A stretch of DNA of 64,000 nt from Saprospiraceae bacterium. Its GTDB lineage: Bacteria; Bacteroidota; Bacteroidia; Chitinophagales; Saprospiraceae. A program made the position numbers and the translations under genes. Location of the stretch: NCBI GenBank assembly GCA_016787525.1, contig JAEUUP010000168.1, positions 1-64,000 on the forward strand, given 5' to 3'. Positions 26,317 through 33,827 of this stretch are shown here, piece after piece (position 1 is the first letter of the stretch; each line of letters opens with the position of its first letter). Under the pieces are notes generated by a model, which was not told the DNA's origin, made no database searches, and saw nothing but the letters and a program-made list of their open reading frames with translations.

Positions 26317-26986
26317 TTTGCCATTTATAACCTAAACCATAGACTGTTTTGATGTAATCGTCGCAACCCGCTTCGCTCAATTTCTTTTTCAAATTTTTAA
26401 TATGGGCATAAACAAAATCGTGGTTGTCCAACATATCCGCCATATCGCCCGACAAATGTTCAGCAATCGCACTTTTAGACAACACCCTGTTTTTATTACC
26501 AATAAGATACAAAAGCAAATCAATTTCCTTTTTTGTCACGTCTATTTTTTTGCCTTTAACGCTTACGGATTTTGCTAAAACGTCTATTTCTAATTCATTA
26601 AATTCGATAGAATTATTGCCTTTAAAGTTCTTTCGACGCACCAATGCCTGTATGCGAACCAGCAATTCCGACAAATGAAACGGTTTTGTTAAGTAGTCAT
26701 CTGCGCCCAAATTAAAGCCTTCAATGCGTGTTTCAAGCGTTTCTTTTGCTGAAATGATGATGACTCCCTCTGTTTTACCTTGCTTTTTTAATTCAGATAA
26801 AATGTCAAAACCATTGCCATCGGGCAGCATAAGGTCAAGTAAAATGCAATCGTACTCGTAAATCCCAATTTTATCCAAAGACTGTTCAATTGTATGGGCA
26901 ATTTCGCACAAGACATCGTTGGCTTTAAAATAGCTTTTTATGCTTTCAGCGAGTACTTGTTCGTCTTCAATAATTAAGATTTTCAT
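26309..26986 (-). CDS. OmpR-family response regulator
   Basis: The 225-residue protein has a receiver domain with the acidic pocket (IIEDEQ at 6-10), the phospho-acceptor Asp in DCILLDLMLPDGNG (about residue 51), and the conserved Lys in LTKPFHLSELL (about 101). A C-terminal winged-helix DNA-binding domain ends in IKTVYGLGYKW. It is the first gene of the kinase pair. A TACCTTTG box reads on the - strand just five bases before its ATG, which implies a very short leader. Confidence 0.94.
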   Translation of the reverse strand: MKILIIEDEQVLAESIKSYFKANDVLCEIAHTIEQSLDKIGIYEYDCILLDLMLPDGNGFDILSELKKQGKTEGVIIISAKETLETRIEGFNLGADDYLTKPFHLSELLVRIQALVRRKNFKGNNSIEFNELEIDVLAKSVSVKGKKIDVTKKEIDLLLYLIGNKNRVLSKSAIAEHLSGDMADMLDNHDFVYAHIKNLKKKLSEAGCDDYIKTVYGLGYKWQND

Positions 26987-26990
26987 GTTG

Positions 26991-26998
26991 CAAAGGTA
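26991..26998 (-). promoter_or_regulatory. Bacteroidota-type -7 box for the response-regulator gene
   Basis: Reads TACCTTTG on the - strand, matching the TAnnTTTG consensus, five bases upstream of the ATG. No -33 element is clear. Confidence 0.45.
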
Positions 26999-27028
26999 GC
27001 GATTGAATTTTGTAGAAATTTTGAATGG

Positions 27029-27114
27029 TTAATTTTAACACATAGTCATATAGGACACATAGTTTTATTTTTAAAAAAAACTATGTGTCCTATATGACTA
27101 TGTGTTAAAATTAA
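27029..27114 (-). terminator. Perfect 38-base inverted repeat downstream of the DUF4249 gene
   Basis: The arms 27029-27066 and 27077-27114 are perfectly complementary over 38 bases, with a ten-base loop. The hairpin begins one base after the DUF4249 stop and is strong for a simple terminator. Confidence 0.8.
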
Positions 27115-27115
27115 A

Positions 27116-28006
27116 TCATTCAGGAAACACAAAACGAACAGGCGCACTCCGCACCAATGACCCAAAATAGCCAATCGCTGCATCGCCAAATTGTCCTGAT
27201 TTTACAAAAATGGGTTCAACAAACGGATTCAATTGTGCCAGTTTTTGACGGTCAAGGTTGTCAAAAAAACTATAAGTGTTTTTATCAAGCGTTTGAATCC
27301 GCACCATACCAACTAAACCTTTTTTATGCGTAAAGGCGGGTTCGATGACCAATTTGTTTTGCTGCCCACCGAGGTTTGTACCGTCATAAACCGAGCGACC
27401 AATTTCCAAAAATGTGATGGTATCTTTGCCCAAACACGAACCGTTCAAAGCACTACTTGCATATCGAAGGGACGTATCAATTTGCCGCAACATTTCATAA
27501 CGATAAAAATTTGACTGACCGACCAAACCGTTGAAATAGACAATCACGCCTTCGTGTTCGCCATATATGTCATTAAATGAAGGCGTATAACCCACGCTGT
27601 CAATGCGTACAGGCTGTTGTTCCGTTGTAGTTGTGGCGTTTATGGTTTGACCATTCCACACGATTTTTAATCTGTATGTTTTGTTGGCTTTAATGATATT
27701 TTTGCCTTTGTAAAAATACACATACTCGCATTTCAAACGGTCGTAGGTGCTGTCGGCAGTCAAGCGGTCAGTGGCATCGGGCGAACTGATTTCAACCGTT
27801 GCGTTGCGGACAAATAATTGACTTGCCAATATCGCAGGGTCGAAAAAGGCGACTGTTTTATAGAGAAACAAAACAGGCAATGAATCGGGTTCAAGTGAAC
27901 ATTGGATGTTTACTTTGTCGGTATAAGGCGGCGGGGAAATAGTGATGGTTTTTTCACAAGCCGTAAAAAGGATAATTGTTGATATAAAAAGCAATATATT
28001 TTTCAT
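27116..28006 (-). CDS. DUF4249 outer-membrane-associated lipoprotein
   Basis: The 296-residue protein has a lipoprotein signal (FISTIILFTAC, Cys at 17). The beta-rich body contains the family marks: an N-terminal YTDKVNIQCSLEPDSLPVLFL-like segment (here NIQCSLEP), a central NKTYRLKIVWNGQ and a Cys-containing loop. DUF4249 lipoproteins are typically encoded directly downstream of a TonB-dependent receptor with a carboxypeptidase-like domain, as here, and presumably act as its surface partner. The substrate is unknown. The start is the ATG at 28006. Confidence 0.85.
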   Translation of the reverse strand: MKNILLFISTIILFTACEKTITISPPPYTDKVNIQCSLEPDSLPVLFLYKTVAFFDPAILASQLFVRNATVEISSPDATDRLTADSTYDRLKCEYVYFYKGKNIIKANKTYRLKIVWNGQTINATTTTEQQPVRIDSVGYTPSFNDIYGEHEGVIVYFNGLVGQSNFYRYEMLRQIDTSLRYASSALNGSCLGKDTITFLEIGRSVYDGTNLGGQQNKLVIEPAFTHKKGLVGMVRIQTLDKNTYSFFDNLDRQKLAQLNPFVEPIFVKSGQFGDAAIGYFGSLVRSAPVRFVFPE

Positions 28007-28062
28007 TATTGAATGATTTTTAAGTGCTGTGATAGGGTGATTTAGAAAAATACTGAGGGGTA

Positions 28063-30390
28063 TTAAAATTTAAAATTATAAGCCACACTCGGTATAATCG
28101 GTAACAAAGACACCTGTTTTGCCTGTGGCACTTTGGTAATTGGGTCAGTTGTGAGATAAACAAAATAAGGATTCAAGCGGCTGTATAGATTATAAGCCCC
28201 AAAAACCCATTCAGATTCATACTTTTTGCCGAATAATTTGCGCTCTTTTTTATAGGATGCACTGACATCAAGGCGGTGATAATTGTTCAAACGGGCATTG
28301 TTGCGGGTCGTATAATCGTAATAAACACCGTCATACAACGAGCCGTCTTGAAAAACAGGCACTCGTCCTGCGGGCAATGTAAAGGCTGCACCTGTCGTGA
28401 AAACAAAATCTGCCGATAGTGTCCAACGGGGCGACAAGTCGTAAGTCGCTGCCAAAGCTAAGTTGTGGCGACGGTCATACGTGAAAGGAAAAGGGTTTCC
28501 GTTATTGAGTGATGGAAAGGTTTGAGTCGTTTTTGAAAGCGTATAACTCGCCCAACCTGTCAGTTTACCGAAGTTCTTTTTCAAAAAAAACTCTAAACCA
28601 TAAGACGTGCCGTTGCCAAAAGTTAGGACGCTTTCGAGGTCGGTTGACAGAACAATTTGTGATCCTTCCTTGAAAAGCACTTGATTTTTCATGTCTTTGT
28701 AATAACCTTCAATACTCGCTTCGATGCTGTTGTCTCGAAAGTTTTTGAAAATGCCTAAGGCATATTGCGTACTCGTTTGCGGCTTCACAAGCGCACTTGA
28801 TGACAGCCAAATATCGGTTGGCAAAGAAGCAGTACTGCTTGGTACGAGGTGCAAAAACTGATTCATTTGCGTAAAAGAAGCCTTCAATGAAGTCGTTTTA
28901 TCCAAAGAGTATTTCGCGGTCAAACGGGGTTCGACGAAAGTATAAGTTTTGTTTTTTGTGAAAAACGTTGGCACTCGCAAACCGACATTGATACTGAGGG
29001 GTGTTATCCCGAAGCCTCGGGGGTCGCTGATTTTCCATTCATCGCCAAAATACACCGCCATTTCGTTGGAATATCGTTTTGGAATACTGTCTCGATTGAT
29101 AGATAAACGATTGCCTTTTTTAGGAATTTTAGCAGAACCTGATGCAGGAAACAAGGTATGATAGGTGTAATTAAGACCAAATTTAATCTCGTGATTCGGA
29201 TTTGGGATATAAGTCAAGTCAGTTTTAGCGGTTACGTCTTTGATAGCGGTGTAAAGCACAGCATAATATTGCCCTTGTGTTGACCCCAAACCCAAATGAT
29301 AATCATTGAAAATGACAGAAGTATTAGAAAATAATTTGTTACCAAACAAGTGATTCCAACGCAAAGTGCTTGCCGTATTCCCAAAATCAATATCGTAATT
29401 CAAACTGTTTGCGCCAGTGTAAGCAGCGTTGTCTTTGCCGTTAAAAATGCTTAAAAAGAGGTGGTCGTTTTTACCAATTTCGTAATTGAGTTTGGCATTG
29501 ATGTCATACAAATAATAGGTTGTGCCTTGCTGCGAAGAAGGTGTAAAAGGCTTCAAAACTAAGTCAATATAGCTCCGCCGAGCCGATACGATGAACGACG
29601 ATTTTTCTTTTTGGATTGGTCCTTCCACCGTCATATTGGCAGAAAGCAGCCCGATACCCCCCGCAGTATGAAAGTGGTTTTTGTCACCATCTTTCATCTG
29701 AATATCCAAAATTGAGCTTAATCTGCCGCCAAATTGGGCAGGAAAGCCGCCTTTTATCAACTTAACATTATTAATGGCATTGACATTAAACGTGCTGAAC
29801 AGACCGAATAGATGGTTCGGATTGTAAACCGTTGCCTCGTCCAGTAAAACCAAATTTTGGTCAAGATTGCCACCGCGCACAAAATAACCCGTTGTGCCTT
29901 CTTGCCCTGCTTGAACGCCTGGCAATAGTTGAATGACTTTCAAAATATCGCGCTCGCCACCTATGACTGGCAGTGTGTTAATGGCACGCATCGGTACATC
30001 AATAACGCTCATTTTGGCGCGTTGCACATTGTCGTTGTTGCGGGTTGCTTGAATGACAACTTCACCTAATTGAGCAGTATTGTCGTTCAAATTGATGTCC
30101 AAACGGGTATTGATTTTTGTCAAAATCTTTTTCGCTTGTGCTTGATAACCGACAAAAGAAATAACCAAACCAATGGTATCCGCAGAAGGCACGGTGAGCG
30201 AATAATAACCATATTCATTGGTCGTCGTGCCGACACGATGATTGGTTTCAAAAATGGTTGCACCAATCAACGATTCAGCATTTTTGGCATCGCGGACATA
30301 TCCACTGAGTGTTATGTTTTGGGCAAAAGCGGCAGTTGAAACCAATATTAACACACTGATTTTAAATAGTTTAGAGAGTTTCATGAACAT
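28063..30390 (-). CDS. TonB-dependent receptor with carboxypeptidase-like regulatory domain
   Basis: The 775-residue outer-membrane receptor starts with a signal peptide (FKISVLILVSTAAFAQ). A carboxypeptidase regulatory-like domain covers residues about 25-105 (LSGYVRDAKNAESLIGATIF, NEYGYYSLTVPS). The plug domain spans about 120-230 (LPVIGGERDILKVIQLLPGV, YFVRGGNLDQNLVLLDEATV), and a beta-barrel runs to the C-terminal Phe (SVAYNFKF). It imports an unknown ligand with energy from TonB. It pairs with the downstream DUF4249 lipoprotein. A CCCTACG-N15-TTGTATA element lies about 30 bases upstream, so it is likely in the regulon of the sigma factor at 38.2 kb. Met3 is an alternative start. Confidence 0.92.
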   Translation of the reverse strand: MFMKLSKLFKISVLILVSTAAFAQNITLSGYVRDAKNAESLIGATIFETNHRVGTTTNEYGYYSLTVPSADTIGLVISFVGYQAQAKKILTKINTRLDINLNDNTAQLGEVVIQATRNNDNVQRAKMSVIDVPMRAINTLPVIGGERDILKVIQLLPGVQAGQEGTTGYFVRGGNLDQNLVLLDEATVYNPNHLFGLFSTFNVNAINNVKLIKGGFPAQFGGRLSSILDIQMKDGDKNHFHTAGGIGLLSANMTVEGPIQKEKSSFIVSARRSYIDLVLKPFTPSSQQGTTYYLYDINAKLNYEIGKNDHLFLSIFNGKDNAAYTGANSLNYDIDFGNTASTLRWNHLFGNKLFSNTSVIFNDYHLGLGSTQGQYYAVLYTAIKDVTAKTDLTYIPNPNHEIKFGLNYTYHTLFPASGSAKIPKKGNRLSINRDSIPKRYSNEMAVYFGDEWKISDPRGFGITPLSINVGLRVPTFFTKNKTYTFVEPRLTAKYSLDKTTSLKASFTQMNQFLHLVPSSTASLPTDIWLSSSALVKPQTSTQYALGIFKNFRDNSIEASIEGYYKDMKNQVLFKEGSQIVLSTDLESVLTFGNGTSYGLEFFLKKNFGKLTGWASYTLSKTTQTFPSLNNGNPFPFTYDRRHNLALAATYDLSPRWTLSADFVFTTGAAFTLPAGRVPVFQDGSLYDGVYYDYTTRNNARLNNYHRLDVSASYKKERKLFGKKYESEWVFGAYNLYSRLNPYFVYLTTDPITKVPQAKQVSLLPIIPSVAYNFKF

Positions 30391-30419
30391 TTATTTTGCG
30401 AAATAAAAGGATACTAAGA

Positions 30420-30448
30420 TATACAAGGCAAGACAACAAACCGTAGGG
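30420..30448 (-). promoter_or_regulatory. Putative ECF-sigma promoter of the TonB receptor
   Basis: On the - strand CCCTACG (30448-30442) is followed after 15 bases by TTGTATA (30426-30420). Three other genes in the window carry the same pair with 15-16 base spacing. Confidence 0.6.
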
Positions 30449-30475
30449 TAAAAAATACGGAGGGGGGTAAAAAAT

Positions 30476-30502
30476 AAAGGCTCAATGTCGTATCAAGCCT
30501 TT
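30476..30502 (-). terminator. Hairpin downstream of the PepSY-like gene
   Basis: AAAGGCT (30476-30482) pairs with AGCCTTT (30496-30502), followed on the - strand by a T-rich stretch. Confidence 0.55.
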
Positions 30503-30555
30503 AAAACAGATTTTAGAAACTAAACCTTATACTACTCAAATTAAATATCTTGAAG

Positions 30556-30969
30556 TTACTTAACAACATTACCCGCCGTATCAAACAGCACTTCTGCTTT
30601 TTTCATACCTGTTTTAAGGTCGGCTTCATAGAGCGTACCTCTGTCAGCCGTTTCAATTTTGGCAGCACCCACGACTTTTGCCGTTGGGTATTTTTTAGAA
30701 ATTGCCGACGATACATTGGCTGGTAAAGCGGTTGCGGCAATCTCTGTTTCTGTTTCGCGCCATGCGCCATCTACCGTGAAATTGGCAGACATTTCTACAC
30801 CATTCATTTTAAATTCGGCTTCGTATTCACCGTTTTTTTCTTTGTCAAAATCCACTTTTGTGACTGTTGGAAAATGCTTTTTGAAAGCTGTTTGAACAGC
30901 CGAAGGTGCTTTTTGAGCGCACATACTGAGGGGTAGCGCAAAGGATAAAACGAACAAAATCTTTTTCAT
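30556..30969 (-). CDS. PepSY-like periplasmic protein
   Basis: The 137-residue protein has a signal peptide (FVLSFALPLSMCAQ) and two repeats of a PepSY-like unit: AVQTAFKKHFPTVTKVDFDK with GEYEAEFKMNG, and VSSAISKKYPTAKVVGAAKI with TLYEADLKTG. The family is common in Bacteroidota and is predicted to be a periplasmic binding or inhibitory domain, without known substrate. It appears monocistronic, with a CACCTTTG box about 50 bases upstream and a hairpin behind it. One motif copy is placed in the signal-peptide codons (30923-30934). Confidence 0.85.
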   Translation of the reverse strand: MKKILFVLSFALPLSMCAQKAPSAVQTAFKKHFPTVTKVDFDKEKNGEYEAEFKMNGVEMSANFTVDGAWRETETEIAATALPANVSSAISKKYPTAKVVGAAKIETADRGTLYEADLKTGMKKAEVLFDTAGNVVK

Positions 30970-31078
30970 TATTGACTATTTTTAAAATGATTAAAAAAAA
31001 TTATTTAAGTAATGCTGCAAAGGTGAGTGTCAATTTTGAAGAAAATTTGAAGTTGAAAAATTTTACCGTTTAAAAACA

Positions 31079-33379
31079 TCAAAACCTGAATCCCACCGCA
31101 AAATAAGGTTGCCAACGATTGTTATTACTCGCTTTTGAGATGCTGAAAAGAATGGGCATAAATTGGGTTTGATAACTCACCGTTGCGCCGCCACTCCAAG
31201 CCACAGCGTAATTGTCGCTTGCTAAAACAGCGGCTTGTGGTTGGACATAAAGGTTTTTTAAAACTTCAATTTGGCAACCGAGTTGTGCCGTTGCAAAGGC
31301 AGTATGACGGGTGTAGCCTTCGCGGTTGCCCGCAAATGGGAAATAATTAGGGCTTTGTCGCCTTTCAATACCACCGATGAGAAAGTCTTCACCGTATAGT
31401 TTTCCTGTTTCCGTAAATTTATTACCAAATAATGCTCCAGCGTATATTTTTGTGGTCAATGAGACCTGTTTACTGAGGGGTATTGCTGCCGTGAAACTTA
31501 GCGCAAGGCGTGTAAAAGGGGCTATCGTTGTGTCAAATTTTTCCACAATAGATACAGAGTCATTACGTGAAAAAGTGCTGATTGTTTCTTGAAGAGCATC
31601 ATTGAAAAAGCCAAATTTGGCGTCTAAATTAAGCAAAACACCACTTTTAGGTACAAAAGGAGCGTCCAAAGTATTGTATCTAAAAAACATCATGGCGGCT
31701 AAAATACTTGTATTGACTTTTGAAAGTTGTTTGGAACTGTCGGGGCGCGCTTGATTGATATATATTTTATCGTCAATGGCATACAAAGGGCTGTGACTCG
31801 TAATATTCCAAGAAGCACCCACGCCAAAATCTGCCGCATGACCCAAAGAACGGCTCAAATAAGCGGCTAATTGGTTTTGTCGCCGCCTGTAATTGTCCAA
31901 TTGTTGTTGTTCAAAAAGGAAAGATTCGAGGGTTTGTTCGTAAGTTTCTGTCACATTGAATGACCAATGACTTTGTTTCAATTGCCGTTGATAACGCACC
32001 CGCAATTTTGGGGCTTCGGCAATATCCGCAATCACTAAAATCCGTGAATGTTTGCCAAATCGAGCCGACCAATTGACGATGATGCCACTGCCGAGTTGAT
32101 TATCGTAGTGCAAGCCCAATTTGAGCAACATGGCGGGTTTTTGTTGGACATGAAAAAGCAAACGGGCATGATTGGTATCGCCTAAAATTTCGTAGTAAAC
32201 AGAGCGAAATTGGTCATTTCCGTATAGGTTTCTAACGCCTTCGGCTATTTGTTGTGGTGTAATAAAGTGTCTTTCCAACAAAGCTGATGTCCGCAAAGCT
32301 GCGTCTTTTTGTTCGTCGGGCAAGCCTGTAAAACTGATGGTATCAACACAAAATTCGGTCGGATACTGAGGGGGTGTTAACGGCTTGATATTGTTCGTCG
32401 TAAAGGCTTTTTGAGCATCGGCTAAGGCTTGCAGTTGGGGTAAAAAGTCCTTTACAACGCCGTCGGCAACGGCTATAATTTCTCGTCCTTTGCTAAAATC
32501 GGATAAGGTTAAACCTGCTTTGTTGAGGGCATCATCGAATTTGAGCAAGACATTGCACAGGCTTTGTTGATATCGACTGTCGCTCACACGGTTGTAACTC
32601 GCTGACTGATAAGTGAGGCGCAGAAAGGAATTGAGTTGCTTTTTGCTGTACAAATCACCGCCAGTATAACCACCAATGATAATATCTGAACCCATATCAC
32701 GTACCACATCAACGGGAAAATTGTGGCTCAAACCACCGTCCACCATCAGGCTGTCGCCGCCCCAATCCACAGGCATAAAAACGGTGGGAATAGACATACT
32801 TGCCCGCATTGCCATCGCTAAATCACCTTTGTCTAAGACAATCGGATTGCCACTGACAATGTCGGCAGTCATGCACCTAAAAGGAATGGGTAATTGATTG
32901 AAATCACGAATATGGGCAACAGGTAGCGTCAATTTTTGAAGTAAAGCCATGAGGTTTTGCCCTTCGTTGAGTCCTAAAGGCAATTCAATTTTACCTTTTC
33001 TCATAGGAAATTGGACTAAATAGCGTCCATATTCGCCTTTTTTGCCAATATTTATGTCATCCAAAGTTGTTTTATTCGATAAGATTTTTTCCCAATCGGT
33101 TGCCACAACGAGGTGTTCCAACTCTTTGCCCGAATACCCTGATGCGTACAAACCACCCATAATTGACCCCATACTCGTTCCCGAAATATAGCTGATGGGA
33201 ATACCGAGCGAGTCAATCGCTTTCAAAAGGCTGATGTGGGCTATGCCTTTTGCTGCGCCACCACTGAGACATAAACCTATTTTTGGACGTGGGGCGGAAG
33301 GTTTTTGAGCGTTGAGTGTTATCGCTATAAATAGTATTAAAAGGAGCAATGCGATTGTTTTTTGATCTGTTTTTTTCAT
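31079..33379 (-). CDS. Patatin-like phospholipase with BamA-like barrel
   Basis: The 766-residue protein begins with a signal peptide (LLLLILFIAITLNAQ), then a patatin domain. It shows the oxyanion GGAAKGIAH (about 40), the nucleophile GTSMGS (about 66) and the catalytic Asp in DGGLSHNFPVD (about 214). After about residue 330 come POTRA-like sequence and a C-terminal barrel ending in VGFRF, the Omp85 plan seen in PlpD-type proteins. It would hydrolyse phospholipids and be displayed through, or anchored in, the outer membrane. Its start overlaps the stop of the small membrane-protein gene upstream by four bases. Motif copies at 31471 and 32363. Confidence 0.9.
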   Translation of the reverse strand: MKKTDQKTIALLLLILFIAITLNAQKPSAPRPKIGLCLSGGAAKGIAHISLLKAIDSLGIPISYISGTSMGSIMGGLYASGYSGKELEHLVVATDWEKILSNKTTLDDINIGKKGEYGRYLVQFPMRKGKIELPLGLNEGQNLMALLQKLTLPVAHIRDFNQLPIPFRCMTADIVSGNPIVLDKGDLAMAMRASMSIPTVFMPVDWGGDSLMVDGGLSHNFPVDVVRDMGSDIIIGGYTGGDLYSKKQLNSFLRLTYQSASYNRVSDSRYQQSLCNVLLKFDDALNKAGLTLSDFSKGREIIAVADGVVKDFLPQLQALADAQKAFTTNNIKPLTPPQYPTEFCVDTISFTGLPDEQKDAALRTSALLERHFITPQQIAEGVRNLYGNDQFRSVYYEILGDTNHARLLFHVQQKPAMLLKLGLHYDNQLGSGIIVNWSARFGKHSRILVIADIAEAPKLRVRYQRQLKQSHWSFNVTETYEQTLESFLFEQQQLDNYRRRQNQLAAYLSRSLGHAADFGVGASWNITSHSPLYAIDDKIYINQARPDSSKQLSKVNTSILAAMMFFRYNTLDAPFVPKSGVLLNLDAKFGFFNDALQETISTFSRNDSVSIVEKFDTTIAPFTRLALSFTAAIPLSKQVSLTTKIYAGALFGNKFTETGKLYGEDFLIGGIERRQSPNYFPFAGNREGYTRHTAFATAQLGCQIEVLKNLYVQPQAAVLASDNYAVAWSGGATVSYQTQFMPILFSISKASNNNRWQPYFAVGFRF

Positions 33380-33675
33380 TTCACAATGTTAAAAGTTACA
33401 AGTAGGGTAATAACAGATAGCATTAATAAGCCACTAATAAATATTTTATCGGCTATTTCTTCGTAACGCTCACCTTTTTCAGTTTTACTTCTGATGGATA
33501 AAAAAGACAAAACGGAGCTTGCCATAAATATCATAATGGCGATGGCAGTGACTTCATCAATCAAAGTGCCTTCCCTTGCGTTCTGGATTTTTAGCGACGT
33601 TAAGACGATAAAACATAGACCTAATAGATTGGCAGACGTATTTAAAATATGCGGTGATTTATTATTGTTTTCCAT
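33376..33675 (-). CDS. Small membrane protein, unknown function
   Basis: The 99-residue protein has three predicted membrane helices (about 13-30, 42-60, 80-97) separated by short charged loops (NAREGTLIDE, RSKTEKGERYEE). No domain is recognised. The ATG overlaps the patatin start by four bases, so the two are translationally coupled. It may assist the membrane association of the phospholipase, but that is only inferred from position. Confidence 0.6.
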   Translation of the reverse strand: MENNNKSPHILNTSANLLGLCFIVLTSLKIQNAREGTLIDEVTAIAIMIFMASSVLSFLSIRSKTEKGERYEEIADKIFISGLLMLSVITLLVTFNIVK

Positions 33676-33735
33676 TGTAGTGATTAAATTAAAATGTATG
33701 AAAAGTACTATCGAAGTATTGTAAAGTTAAAAAAA

Positions 33736-33762
33736 CGGTTGCTTTCGTAAGGAAAACAACCG
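33736..33762 (-). terminator. Hairpin downstream of DUF5686 copy 1
   Basis: CGGTTG and CAACCG arms with an inner TTTC/GGAA pairing; A-rich on the 5' side of the + strand, giving a T-rich tail on the - strand. Confidence 0.65.
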
Positions 33763-33827
33763 ACACCTTTAACTAAAGTCATCAAATTTAAATTAAAACT
33801 TGATTTTGTTTCTTTTACGCAATTATT

